From Clostridiales bacterium (GTDB lineage Bacteria; Bacillota; Clostridia; Christensenellales; CAG-138): a stretch of 44,967 nt of DNA. The DNA lies in assembly GCA_012517905.1 (NCBI GenBank), contig JAAYUE010000007.1, forward strand, positions 1-44,967, in the 5' to 3' direction. Position 1 is the first letter of the stretch, and the number at the start of each line of letters is the position of its first letter. Of the stretch, positions 25,375 through 34,195 are shown one piece after another. The notes beneath the pieces are model-generated. The model worked only from the letters and a program-made list of their open reading frames with translations, did no database searches and had not been told where the DNA came from. Made by a program: the position numbers and the translations under genes.

Positions 25375-27254
25375 ATACTTCTCTCCTTTAATACTTTTCT
25401 TTTTGTTGAAATAATCATGTAGACTACCATGGACATAAGCAACGTAATGCCCAAGGCATCCGTCACAAAATGCGATTCGATCATTAGCAGGGAAGCGATC
25501 ACAAACAAAATTCTTTCCAATACGTTGATTGTCCGTCTAAAATACCCGGCGACAGCGATGGAAAGCGCCCATACGCCGATCAGCGAAGTGATCAGATTCT
25601 GGACAATGATCAGAAAGCTTCCTTGCATTAGAAGCCCCGGGCCATAGACAAAAAAGTACGGGATGATAAACGCAACAATTCCGAACCGCACCGCAGTCCA
25701 CCCGACTTTCATCGCGCTGGTCTTTGAAAGCGAAGCTGCGGCGTATGCTGCAAGAGCTACAGGCGGGGTAATGTTTGATAACACCCCAAAGTAGAAAATA
25801 AAGAAATTTGCCGTCAGTTGTGAAACGCCGAGTTTAATCAGCGCGGGAGCCGCCAACACAGCCAATACAATGTATGCGGCGCTGCTTGGCATACCCATTC
25901 CCAGGATCAAGGAGCATATCATCGTCAATGCCAGCGCGAGCATGATCATTCCGCCCGAAAGTTGAATAATGGCAGCGGAAAGGCTCAACCCGAGGCCGGT
26001 GAGCGTAACAACGCCTATGATAATGCCCGCCGTAGCGCAGGTTGCCGAAACAGTCACAGCGCCTTTCATGCTGTCTTCCAACGCTTGAATGAAGCGCTTG
26101 ATCGTCAATCTGTGATTGGGCCGAAACATGCTGACCAAAATCAAACTGCCAATGGAAATCGTTACGCTTCGCGCGGCTGACCAGCCTATCGACATTAAGA
26201 CAATCAGCAGTATCAGTGGAATAAAAAACTCATACCCCGACTTTAGCGTTTCTTTAAAGCTTTTTAATTCAGACCGCGGGATCCCCTTCAGCTTCTGCTT
26301 CTGCGCCAAGAAATCCAAGGTGAAGAATAACGATATGTAGTATAGTAATGCGGGAATAATCGCTGCCTTTACTATGGAAATATAAGGAACGCCGATCATT
26401 TCTGCCATAATAAAAGCTGCGGTTCCCATGATCGGCGGCATAATCAATCCGCCGGTAGACGCAACGGTCTCAACGGCAGAAGCGTGTTCTGGTTTATAAC
26501 CGGTTTTTATCATGATCGGAATAGTGAACGTCCCCGTAGTGATGACATTTGCAACGGCGCTTCCGGAAATGGATCCAAATAGCCCGCTGGCCAGAATCGA
26601 GCTTTTTGCAGGACCTCCTCTGGCCCACGCGGTGGCCGAGAACGATAAATCCATAAAGAAATCGCCGGCTCCCGTAGCGTTCAGGACCGTACCGAATATA
26701 ACAAACAAAACGATATAGTTTGCCGCCACCCCCAGCGGCATACCGAAAATGCCTTCCGTCGTCAAATACATTTGAGACGCGATTCGGGACCACGTGTAAC
26801 CGCGCGTTGCAATAATATCCGGCATTATATTGCCGAAACGCGCATAGAGAATAAAAATCAACGCAATTGCAGGTAAAACATTGCCAGTGGCGCGCCGCAC
26901 CGCCTCAAGTACGAGTATGATTAATACCCACCCGAGCACGACTTCCAGATTTGTAATCATCCCGATCTTTTTGATGATTGTATTATAATTTACAAGAAGA
27001 TAGATCATGGATACGAGAATGCCCGCAATCAACAATATATCTGTCTTATCGGTAATTTTTCGTATCTTGTCATTTTTCGAGGCGGGTAAAACCAAGAAGG
27101 TTATCGGCAACATAAAAGCCAGATGTATGCTGCGTTGAATCGCGCCCACAAACGAGCCGAAAATTCCAGTATATAAGTGGAATAGCGCCGCGCTCACGCA
27201 TAATATAGTAATCACCAGTGGTTTGAAGTCTTTTTTCGGCATCAGTATATCCAT
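25371..27254 (-). CDS. TRAP transporter permease, fused small and large subunits (TAXI type)
   Basis: A 627-residue protein with about 16 TM helices. The N-terminal third is the DctQ-like part and the rest the DctM-like large subunit, with GLFGSISGSAVANVITTGTF, 'TGGLIMPPIMGTAAFIMAE', 'MGMPSSAAYIVLAVLAAPAL' and 'FFIFYFGVLSNITPPVALAA', typical of 4TM/12TM fusions. AAGGGA lies eight bases before the ATG at 27254. It works with the TAXI binding protein upstream, driven by an ion gradient. The substrate class is probably a carboxylate or amino-acid-like compound, inferred from family and neighbours. Confidence 0.95.
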   Translation of the reverse strand: MDILMPKKDFKPLVITILCVSAALFHLYTGIFGSFVGAIQRSIHLAFMLPITFLVLPASKNDKIRKITDKTDILLIAGILVSMIYLLVNYNTIIKKIGMITNLEVVLGWVLIILVLEAVRRATGNVLPAIALIFILYARFGNIMPDIIATRGYTWSRIASQMYLTTEGIFGMPLGVAANYIVLFVIFGTVLNATGAGDFFMDLSFSATAWARGGPAKSSILASGLFGSISGSAVANVITTGTFTIPIMIKTGYKPEHASAVETVASTGGLIMPPIMGTAAFIMAEMIGVPYISIVKAAIIPALLYYISLFFTLDFLAQKQKLKGIPRSELKSFKETLKSGYEFFIPLILLIVLMSIGWSAARSVTISIGSLILVSMFRPNHRLTIKRFIQALEDSMKGAVTVSATCATAGIIIGVVTLTGLGLSLSAAIIQLSGGMIMLALALTMICSLILGMGMPSSAAYIVLAVLAAPALIKLGVSQLTANFFIFYFGVLSNITPPVALAAYAAASLSKTSAMKVGWTAVRFGIVAFIIPYFFVYGPGLLMQGSFLIIVQNLITSLIGVWALSIAVAGYFRRTINVLERILFVIASLLMIESHFVTDALGITLLMSMVVYMIISTKRKVLKERSI

Positions 27255-27282
27255 ATTACGTCCCTTCCATCCTTGACGACCC

Positions 27283-27325
27283 GATTCAGGTTCGCCGAAC
27301 ATTGAGAGTTTGGCGAACCTGAATC
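27283..27325 (-). promoter_or_regulatory. Long intercistronic hairpin between binding protein and permease
   Basis: Arms 27283-27300 and 27308-27325 pair over 18 bp (one G-T pair) around a seven-base loop. It starts about ten bases after the binding-protein stop and has no T-tract on the minus strand. Such hairpins protect the upstream message from 3' decay, giving more binding protein than permease. Confidence 0.75.
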
Positions 27326-27335
27326 TTTTGCTCGA

Positions 27336-28409
27336 TTAATCTAATACGCCCTTATCTTTAAAGAATTGCTCGGCGGCGGGATGCAATGGGATCGTTACAT
27401 TAGGAGCCTCCTGAAGATTCATATCCTTCAGGCTGTTGTGAACCGTTTTGAGATACTCAAGGTTCCCGTCGTCATACCATGCTTCCATAATGGCGTATAG
27501 AAGATCATAGTCAAAATCTTTCGTGGTAAAAATCGTGTTCCAGGTTTTGATCGTTTGCACAGGGTTGTCTTGCCCTTTATATGTGTCCGCAGAAATATCC
27601 GATTTGAAATAGAATGGATATTTTTCGAGAATCATTGCCATATGTTCATCATCGATAGGAATAATACGACAATCGACCGAGTTGGTAATCTCGATTACGC
27701 TTGACAACGGAGTGCCCCCCTGAGCGATGAAACAATCCACTAAACCTTGCTTGAACGATTCAACTGTTTCAGAGAAGGATTCGTGGCGAGCTTTGATATT
27801 GTCTTCCGTTATTCCATACACAGAAAGAATGTTCATGGCAGTAATGTAGTTGGAACTGCCAGGCGCACCTACGCTCACCGACTTTCCCACAACGTCCGCC
27901 AAGGAATTGATATCCGAATTCGCCGGCACGACTAAAGCGGTCAGGCTGGCATGATTCGTTGCTACCGCAACCAGATTGCTGAAGTCTTCATCGGCCGAGA
28001 ATGTTCCGGACGGATCGTCGTAAAAAGCATAATACAGCAGAAAATCGTTCGCCAGGCCAAACTGGAGGTCTCCTGCATTGACGCGTCTTACGTTCTCAAC
28101 AGATCCGCCTGTTGCCTCAACAATGCAGTTTATATTGGGAATGCTCTCATTGATTACTTGAGCCAATCCGCCTGCAACAGGATAGTATGCCCCCGATGTG
28201 CTGCCAGACCCAAACGAAAGCACTTGCTTTTCAAAGACCTTTTCTGTAGGCGCTGCCGAATCGGCCGAAGGCTCCGTTTTATCCATGCTATCTCCTGAAG
28301 ACGCAGGAAGGGCTTCACTTGTTTGAGTCCCCTGGCTGCAAGCAAAAAGAGTCAGGGAAATTGCGAGGACCAAAATAAATGCGACGCTTGTTTTCAGTAT
28401 CTTAGCCAT
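27336..28409 (-). CDS. TAXI-family TRAP solute-binding lipoprotein
   Basis: A 357-residue lipoprotein: signal with lipobox L-F-A-C (Cys about 24), an Asp/Ser/Glu linker, then the TAXI fold with 'LSFGSGSTSGAYYPVAGGLA', 'EATGGSVENVRRVNAGDLQF', 'SVGAPGSSNYITAMNILS' and 'FKQGLVDCFIAQGGTPLSSV'. AAGGAG stands seven bases before the ATG at 28409. It captures the substrate outside the membrane and hands it to the fused permease. TAXI proteins often bind amino acids or 2-oxo acids; which one cannot be told. Confidence 0.95.
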   Translation of the reverse strand: MAKILKTSVAFILVLAISLTLFACSQGTQTSEALPASSGDSMDKTEPSADSAAPTEKVFEKQVLSFGSGSTSGAYYPVAGGLAQVINESIPNINCIVEATGGSVENVRRVNAGDLQFGLANDFLLYYAFYDDPSGTFSADEDFSNLVAVATNHASLTALVVPANSDINSLADVVGKSVSVGAPGSSNYITAMNILSVYGITEDNIKARHESFSETVESFKQGLVDCFIAQGGTPLSSVIEITNSVDCRIIPIDDEHMAMILEKYPFYFKSDISADTYKGQDNPVQTIKTWNTIFTTKDFDYDLLYAIMEAWYDDGNLEYLKTVHNSLKDMNLQEAPNVTIPLHPAAEQFFKDKGVLD

Positions 28410-28423
28410 ATTGTTTCTCCTTT

Positions 28424-28804
28424 TCATTTGTAGTGATGATCGAAGAGCACTTGCGACTTGGCCAAAGGCAAGCCGTGTTCTTTCCGCCAATCAAAGTATT
28501 TTTTACAGCTTTGTCGAAAGGCGAGGCACAAAGCTCTCTGAGCACTTGCATGGTAACGATACTTAATAATCTCGGTTAAATCATCTACAGACTCATCATT
28601 AAGATTGTGCCCAATCAACAGGTGTTTAATAAACTCTTTCGTTTCGTTAACAATCATCGTCGTGATGATATCTTCGATTATCCCGGTCTCATAATCTACG
28701 ACAAACCCGAAACTGATTACCTTGTGTAGTTCATACAATGGAGTATCTGACGGCAATTTGGTGAATGAAATAAAACAAAGTGTGTTATTGCTGTACTGTG
28801 CCAT
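28424..28804 (-). CDS. DUF3870 family protein
   Basis: A 126-residue cytoplasmic protein with the DUF3870 pattern: N-terminal 'FISFTKLPSDTPLYELHKV' strand-helix, 'VVDYETGIIEDI', 'IGHNLND' and 'IIKYRYHASAQRALCLAF'. The family is small, of unknown function, and repeatedly seen next to TRAP transporters and hydrolases, as here. AGGAG is eight to nine bases before the ATG. It lies 14 bases before the binding-protein gene. The upstream gap has a CCTAAC/GTTAGG inverted repeat (28812-28836) of unknown role. Confidence 0.8.
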   Translation of the reverse strand: MAQYSNNTLCFISFTKLPSDTPLYELHKVISFGFVVDYETGIIEDIITTMIVNETKEFIKHLLIGHNLNDESVDDLTEIIKYRYHASAQRALCLAFRQSCKKYFDWRKEHGLPLAKSQVLFDHHYK

Positions 28805-28850
28805 GAAATCACTCCTAACTTAATTGTATTATGTTAGGAATATATTATCA

Positions 28851-30134
28851 TCATAGCCTACCTGTAGCAATTCCAGCGGTGACCGTGAGAAACCGATCGA
28901 CTTCCTCGAGGGTATTGCAGTGCATAGGCGCTACGCGCACCAAAGAGGGAATCCCGATTCCGTCCAATATACGTCTGGACATTTTGTTCGTGCGCGATCT
29001 GTGATAGACGTAAATTCCATTCGCAATAAACTTCTTTACCGCGGTCTCCGTATCGATGTTTTCAAAAGTCATCGGCAAAATGCAGTCTCTTTTCGTAATA
29101 TCCTGAACAAAATGGATATTTACCCCCGGAATATTATTCACCCCCGGTATTTCCGAAGAGCCATGCAAAATTCGATAGATCAACGCACGTTCTTGAAGCT
29201 CGATCGCCTCCATACCCGCTTCAAACAGGGTCCTTCTGTCTTCACTTGCCGAATAATGTTTCCCGATGTCGCATATGTAGTCTGTTACAAGTGTGATTCC
29301 ATAAAGTCCCGCAGGTTCGTATCCTCCCAGGTCCCAATCATTTGGCATTCCCTCGAGAAAATGTGGATGCGGCATCGTGGCAACACGGTCAGAGACCCAC
29401 ATTATTCCCAGGCCGCGTTTACCCAGCATCTTATACGGAGCATACCCGGCGGCGTCAACTCCAAGTTGTTCGACATCGATGATTCCATGCGGAATATGCT
29501 GCGTAGAATCGAGTAAAATATATATGTTGGGGTTTATTTTTCGAGCTTCGCGAACAATCGTTTTTATGTCGTTTATTGTGCCAGTAATATTGGATGCATG
29601 AATAATGGAAAGCAGCGCAGTGTCTTTGTCAATTTTACTGACGAGGTCTTCAACATCGACCGCACCGGTTTCACTGTTTATACGGGCACTGCGAACCTCT
29701 TTATTGAACATCCTCCCAAAATACAGACACGAATCATAAGTTGCCGGATGCTCCAGTTCCGTTGTTACTACATTGGTCCCAGTTGCGTTTTCAAGAATTA
29801 CACCCGTGACCGTGAAAATCGCTTTGGAAACCGTTAAATCAGCAAGAATCGACCCGCTCTTAGCACCAAATGTAAGTTTTGAATCCGCAATACCGTTCGT
29901 TTGCGCCAGCTGCAGCGGGGCAGCTCCCGGCGTCGGACGGTTCGCAAAATCGGGGATTGCATTCAGTTCGGCTGCCGCATCGCAGCATGCGCCAAGCGTT
30001 AGTGAACCTCCGGCGCTTTCAAAATAGATCCGTTGGCACGCCGGGTCATGATCGACATAACGGATTTTCTTCCGCAGTTCCTTGATTAATTCCGGGGGAA
30101 AGAATCTTCCCGACTGTTCGTCTTGCAAATACAT
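28851..30134 (-). CDS. Class V aminotransferase-like PLP enzyme
   Basis: A 427-residue fold-type I PLP enzyme of the class V group (cysteine desulfurase / isopenicillin N epimerase type). Blocks: 'RIYFESAGGSLTLGACCDAA', 'ENATGTNVVTTELEHPATY', I-I-H-A-S-N-I-T-G-T-I-N-D-I, LLDSTQHIPHGIIDV (PLP Asp) and Y-A-P-Y-K-M-L-G-K-R-G with the Schiff-base Lys. No desulfurase Cys loop is evident, so a lyase, epimerase or aminotransferase role is more likely. AAGGAG lies only three bases before the ATG; the TTG two codons later has better spacing and may be used. First gene of the operon, behind a leader hairpin. Confidence 0.85.
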   Translation of the reverse strand: MYLQDEQSGRFFPPELIKELRKKIRYVDHDPACQRIYFESAGGSLTLGACCDAAAELNAIPDFANRPTPGAAPLQLAQTNGIADSKLTFGAKSGSILADLTVSKAIFTVTGVILENATGTNVVTTELEHPATYDSCLYFGRMFNKEVRSARINSETGAVDVEDLVSKIDKDTALLSIIHASNITGTINDIKTIVREARKINPNIYILLDSTQHIPHGIIDVEQLGVDAAGYAPYKMLGKRGLGIMWVSDRVATMPHPHFLEGMPNDWDLGGYEPAGLYGITLVTDYICDIGKHYSASEDRRTLFEAGMEAIELQERALIYRILHGSSEIPGVNNIPGVNIHFVQDITKRDCILPMTFENIDTETAVKKFIANGIYVYHRSRTNKMSRRILDGIGIPSLVRVAPMHCNTLEEVDRFLTVTAGIATGRL

Positions 30135-30162
30135 CCACTCCTTAAAAAAAATATGTATATAA

Positions 30163-30199
30163 AAAACCCAGCATGATGATAAACATCATACTGGGTTTT
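30163..30199 (-). terminator. Terminator-like hairpin in the operon leader (candidate attenuator)
   Basis: On the minus strand a 16-bp stem with one mismatch and a five-base loop is followed by six T. It lies between the promoter at 30281-30310 and the class V enzyme start at 30134, so it would stop transcription before the operon unless overridden. The remaining gap (30200-30280) is about 75 bases of leader with no known riboswitch pattern. Confidence 0.7.
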
Positions 30200-30280
30200 G
30201 TTTGCTAATGAATGGCCCGTGATGCGCAAGCAGCGGAACACTACGCAAATAAAGCAGTATAAAACACTTTTATTATATAA

Positions 30281-30310
30281 TATATAACATTATCGGCAAT
30301 GTTTTGTCAA
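30281..30310 (-). promoter_or_regulatory. Promoter of the aminotransferase-TRAP-cyclase operon
   Basis: On the minus strand a perfect TTGACA (30305-30310) is followed after 17-18 bases by TTATAT/TATATA, within a very AT-rich run. The predicted transcript starts near 30274, giving a leader of about 140 bases. Confidence 0.7.
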
Positions 30311-30515
30311 TAGATTATTAAGTATGATTGACATAACGCTTTTTGCCAATTAATACGGTTTGCCATGACCTGAAAAATCGCAAGCAACCTGCGATCTGAG
30401 TCATTGCATCTACTTCGATAGATCAGCGGGGATAACGACCTGAGTTCATCACAAACGTTGGATGACGAAGTGTGCTTCACCCGTTTTACCCCCACTCTGG
30501 CTGACCTCATACCAA

Positions 30516-30543
30516 AGGCAGATCGGAGCATTCCGATCTGCCT
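30516..30543 (-). terminator. Hairpin after the SPFH gene, probable terminator
   Basis: A perfect 12-bp stem (AGGCAGATCGGA / TCCGATCTGCCT) with a four-base loop, about 55 bases past the SPFH stop. The T-run on the minus strand is short (TTT), so termination may be partial. Confidence 0.55.
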
Positions 30544-30597
30544 GGCTAAAAAACGACCAGCATGTCGATCGTCCTGCCGTAAGCACCTGTGCCTTAC

Positions 30598-31452
30598 TTA
30601 TTTTACAACAGGCAAAATACCCGCCATCTCGCCGACGACATTGATCAATTCGGCATTGCCGGGGACGACGATTTTTGTGTTGCTCTTCAGGGCGGTTTCC
30701 ACGGCTTCCAGCCTGCGAAGCAGCTGCGCGTTGCCTACGAAATACTGCTCCGCCGCTTCGTTGACCAGCTTGATCGCCTGGGCCTCGCCTTCCGCTTCCA
30801 GGATCTTCGCTTGCTTGCTGCCCTCGGCTTTTTTAATCTCCGCCCGCTTGACGCCGTCAGCCGTCGTCTCGGCGGCGGTCGCAAAATCGATTGCGGCAAC
30901 CTTCTCGTTCTCTGCTTTGACCACCTTGTTCATGGTCTCCTGCACGTCCTTCGGCGGATCGATTTCCCGCAGCTCCGTGCGGACAATGTCGATTCCCCAC
31001 TTGCCCGTCTCTTCCTTCAGCGTGTTCAATAGTTCGTTGTTGATCTTTCCCCGTTCGCTGTTTGCAGACTTCAGCGTCAGCGTGCCGATGATATTGCGCA
31101 GCGTGGTCCGCGCAAGATTGATGATCTGAAACTTATAGTCGTTGACATTATAGATGGCGCTTTTGACGCTTTCCTCATCCGACTTCACTCTGAAATAAAC
31201 CTGCGCGTCGACCGTCGCGTTCAGGTTGTCGTTGGTTATGATGATCTGCGGTTCCGCGCTGAACATCTGTTCCGTAACGTTTACCAGATAGATTTTCTGG
31301 ATGATCGGGACGATCCAATGGAATCCGGGCTGCGCATATTTCGTGTACTTGCCAAGCGTTTCAATCAGTCCGCGACTGGTCGGCCGGACGATGCGGATTC
31401 CCGAAAAAAAGAGAACGACAACAAAAGCGGCAATTGCATAAAGATAATACAT
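30598..31452 (-). CDS. SPFH/band 7 membrane protein (stomatin-like)
   Basis: A 284-residue stomatin/prohibitin-type protein: one N-terminal TM helix (residues 3-20), 'IRIVRPTSRGLIETLGKYTK', 'PGFHWIVPIIQKIYLVNVTEQ', the SPFH domain to about residue 180, then an Ala/Glu/Lys-rich coiled coil (TADGVKRAEIKKAEGSKQAK). Such proteins form ring- or cage-like membrane microdomain scaffolds and often partner with an NfeD protein, absent here. AGGGG lies seven bases before the ATG. It seems to be a single-gene unit. Confidence 0.95.
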   Translation of the reverse strand: MYYLYAIAAFVVVLFFSGIRIVRPTSRGLIETLGKYTKYAQPGFHWIVPIIQKIYLVNVTEQMFSAEPQIIITNDNLNATVDAQVYFRVKSDEESVKSAIYNVNDYKFQIINLARTTLRNIIGTLTLKSANSERGKINNELLNTLKEETGKWGIDIVRTELREIDPPKDVQETMNKVVKAENEKVAAIDFATAAETTADGVKRAEIKKAEGSKQAKILEAEGEAQAIKLVNEAAEQYFVGNAQLLRRLEAVETALKSNTKIVVPGNAELINVVGEMAGILPVVK

Positions 31453-31598
31453 ATTTTTCCCCTCACTGATTCATTATAATGTTCCGCTGGTTCCATTGCT
31501 TTTTCTGAAACAATCCAATCCGATACAATCGCTATTTCATCTTCCTTCTTAATCCGCCGAAGCATGGCGCATGGAATCCGCCGGCCCCGCCGTGCATT

Positions 31599-31790
31599 TC
31601 AAAAATCGACGTGTTTGCCCAACAACATCACTTTATGCTTATTTTCGTAATTTGCAAGCACTGTTTTCAGATGCTTGAAATGCCATATCGACGCGCCGGC
31701 ATTCTTGCTGCCGCTGCTCGGATATCCGTTTAACGGATGTCCATGCCCGATCGCAGGCAGGAAAACCACGCCGCATGCTTGGATTGAAAA
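31599..31790 (-). pseudogene. Unidentified gene remnant
   Basis: Between two stops on the minus strand a 63-codon frame without start codon reads protein-like sequence, including CGVVFLPAIGHGHPLNGYPS, H-F-K-H-L-K-T-V-L-A-N-Y and a final G-K-H-V-D-F. The F-L-P-A-x-G piece recalls C-terminal surface-protein domains, but I cannot name the family. Probably a relic; chance is not excluded. The rest of the 31453-31913 gap holds only the MarR promoter. Confidence 0.35.
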
Positions 31791-31797
31791 TTAATGG

Positions 31798-31826
31798 TTG
31801 ATCGGCAAATCAATCAGTGCTACAAT
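31798..31826 (+). promoter_or_regulatory. Promoter of the MarR-exporter operon with inverted repeat
   Basis: TTGATC (31798-31803), a 17-base spacer and TACAAT (31821-31826). The inverted repeat TTGAT-CGGCAA-ATCAA (31798-31813) overlaps the -35 box and is a plausible MarR operator, which would give repression of the exporter and of marR itself. Confidence 0.65.
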
Positions 31827-31913
31827 GACAAGAATTGGATTGTAAAGGACTGAACAGTTAAGAAGCGAACTAAATCCGGGTCCGCCCTTAACGAAAGCGA
31901 TCAGAGGCGTGAA

Positions 31914-32426
31914 ATGGCTGCTAATTTAGTAAAAAGATGGATGCAGATGAGTGTCCGCCTGAAAAAATTGAGAAGTGTTTTTTCGGTCGGCAGCGACCTG
32001 CGCATGAATGAAATCTGGGCGCTGGGTAAGATCGAGCATGCGGCTCGTTCCTCGAGCGACGGCATCGGAAATACGCAGATTCAGGAAGAGATGCAGATTA
32101 CGAAATCCGCCGTATCGCAAATCATCGATTCGCTGGTCGAAAAAGGTTATGTCAACCGGGCGCCGGACACGCGCGACCGCAGGCGCATGTGCGTTACCAT
32201 CACCCCCAGCGGACGAGATATCCTGAAACGAATCAGCCAAAACGCCAATGAGTTTGCGGACAAAGTTGCCGCAAATATGGGAGAAGAAAAAATCCAGCTG
32301 ATGTTTGATTTGCTCAACGAATTTATCGACGGATTCATCGGGGCTCAAAACGAACTGGAAGCCGGTCATTCGGGAACGGAATCCGAACGCGAACACTCAC
32401 CCGCGTCAGGCTCTGACGCGCGTTAA
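31914..32426 (+). CDS. MarR-family transcriptional regulator
   Basis: A 170-residue winged-HTH regulator: recognition region 'TQIQEEMQITKSAVSQIIDSL', then the wing 'YVNRAPDTRDRRRMCVTITP' with the conserved D-x-R-D-x-R-R motif, and helices for dimerisation. The C-terminal 25 residues are a polar tail. AGAGG precedes the ATG. It lies 35 bases before the ABC exporter pair and probably represses it until an inducer binds. Confidence 0.95.
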   Translation: MAANLVKRWMQMSVRLKKLRSVFSVGSDLRMNEIWALGKIEHAARSSSDGIGNTQIQEEMQITKSAVSQIIDSLVEKGYVNRAPDTRDRRRMCVTITPSGRDILKRISQNANEFADKVAANMGEEKIQLMFDLLNEFIDGFIGAQNELEAGHSGTESEREHSPASGSDAR

Positions 32427-32461
32427 TATCAAATTTTTGCACTGTTTCTCAGGAGGCACCG

Positions 32462-34195
32462 TTGAAAACACTGTTTCGCTCCTTAAAGGTTTATTGGGGA
32501 TATATCCTGCTCGCCGTGGCGCTCCTGTATTTGCAGGCGCAGTGCGACCTCGCACTCCCCGAATACATGTCAAAAATCGTCAATACCGGCATTTTAAACA
32601 GCGATATCCCTTATATCTGGCGTACCGGCGGGATCATGATGCTGATTTCGCTGGCGGGCACCGTCTGTTCGATCAGCATGGGATATTTCGCCGCAAAAGT
32701 CGCCGCAAACGTGGGCTCGGACCTCCGCACCGGCGTGTTCAGCAAGGTACAGTCTTTCTCCAACGCGGAGTTTGACCACTTTTCCACCGCGTCGCTGATC
32801 ACCAGAACCACCAACGACATCACGCAGATCCAGATGCTGCTGGTCATGTCCATCCGCATGGTGTTTTACGCGCCGATTCTCGGCATCGGCGGGCTGATCA
32901 AGGCGCTGGACGAGAGCACATCCATGACATGGATCATCGCCGTCACGATACTCTGCATGCTGGCCGTGATCATCACGGCGTTCATCGTCGTCATGCCGCG
33001 GATGCAGAGCATGCAGAAGCTGATCGACCGGCTCAATCTGGTTTCCCGCGAGAATCTCGAGGGCATGCTGGTCATCCGCGCGTTCAACACACAGCGATTT
33101 GAAGAGGATCGCTTCGACGTCGCCAACCGAAATCTGGCGGATACGAGCCTGTTTGTCAACCGCTCCATGGCGAGCATGATGCCGGTGATCATGCTGATCA
33201 TGAACCTCACAACCGTGTTTATCGTCTGGATCGGGTCGCATGCGGTGTCCGCTTTTTCCATGAACATCGGCAGCATGATGGCCTATATGCAGTATGCGAT
33301 GCAGATCATCATGTCGTTTATGTTCCTTGCGATGATGTTCATCATCATCCCGCGCGCGGTCGTGTCCGCCAACCGCATTCAGGAGGTTCTGGACCGGAAG
33401 GAAACCGTGCTCGACCGGGATGTTCCGCAAACGTTCCCTGCGCAGTTTAACCCCGTCGTCGAGTTCAAAGACGTCAGCTTCCGCTACCCCGGCAGCGAGG
33501 ACAACGTGCTGTCCTCCATCAGCTTTACCGCAAAGCCCGGAAATACGACCGCGTTCATCGGCGCGACGGGCGCCGGAAAGACGACGATCGTCAACCTGCT
33601 GATGCGCTTTTACGACGTGTCGAGCGGCTCGATTTCGGTCTCGGGAACAGACATCCGCGATATCAAAAAACACGACCTGCGCGAGAAGATCGGCTATGTG
33701 CCCCAGAAGAGTTTGCTGTTCTCCGGCACGATTCAGCAGAATATCTCTTACGCGGACGAGGCGATGCCCTTTGATCGGGTTGAAAAGGCCGCCGAGATCG
33801 CGCAGGCCACGGAGTTCATCACGGAGAAGGAGGACCGATACGACGCCCATATCGCGCAGGGCGGCGCAAACGTGTCGGGCGGGCAGAAGCAACGGCTGTC
33901 CATCGCGCGGGCGCTTGCGAAAAACGCACCGATCTATGTGTTTGACGACACCTTCTCCGCGCTGGACCTCAAGACCGACCGCCGGCTGCGCGAGGCGATC
34001 GGCCGGGACCTGAAGGGCAGCACGATATTGCTGGTTGCGCAGCGCGTCAGCACGATCATGTACGCCGACCAGATCGTCGTGCTCGATCACGGTAAAATTG
34101 TGGGAATCGGAACGCACAGAGAGCTTTTGGAGAATTGCGGCATCTATTATGAAATCGCTTCCTCCCAGCTGAGCGCGGAGGAACTGAAAGAATGA
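32462..34195 (+). CDS. Heterodimeric ABC exporter, subunit with degenerate ATP site
   Basis: A 577-residue half-transporter: six TM helices (residues 1-320) and an ATPase domain. Walker A is G-A-T-G-A-G-K-T-T and the signature V-S-G-G-Q. Walker B ends F-D-D, with Asp in place of the catalytic Glu, and the switch is A-Q-R instead of A-H-R, so its own ATP site is hydrolysis-poor. The start is TTG at 32462, six bases after AGGAGG. The stop overlaps the ATG of the partner gene (ATGA). Similar heterodimers export drugs, lipids or peptides. Confidence 0.95.
   Translation: MKTLFRSLKVYWGYILLAVALLYLQAQCDLALPEYMSKIVNTGILNSDIPYIWRTGGIMMLISLAGTVCSISMGYFAAKVAANVGSDLRTGVFSKVQSFSNAEFDHFSTASLITRTTNDITQIQMLLVMSIRMVFYAPILGIGGLIKALDESTSMTWIIAVTILCMLAVIITAFIVVMPRMQSMQKLIDRLNLVSRENLEGMLVIRAFNTQRFEEDRFDVANRNLADTSLFVNRSMASMMPVIMLIMNLTTVFIVWIGSHAVSAFSMNIGSMMAYMQYAMQIIMSFMFLAMMFIIIPRAVVSANRIQEVLDRKETVLDRDVPQTFPAQFNPVVEFKDVSFRYPGSEDNVLSSISFTAKPGNTTAFIGATGAGKTTIVNLLMRFYDVSSGSISVSGTDIRDIKKHDLREKIGYVPQKSLLFSGTIQQNISYADEAMPFDRVEKAAEIAQATEFITEKEDRYDAHIAQGGANVSGGQKQRLSIARALAKNAPIYVFDDTFSALDLKTDRRLREAIGRDLKGSTILLVAQRVSTIMYADQIVVLDHGKIVGIGTHRELLENCGIYYEIASSQLSAEELKE

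Noticed and set aside
31365..31565. Small minus-strand frame overlapping the SPFH start
   Set aside because: No Shine-Dalgarno and it overlaps the real gene in another frame.
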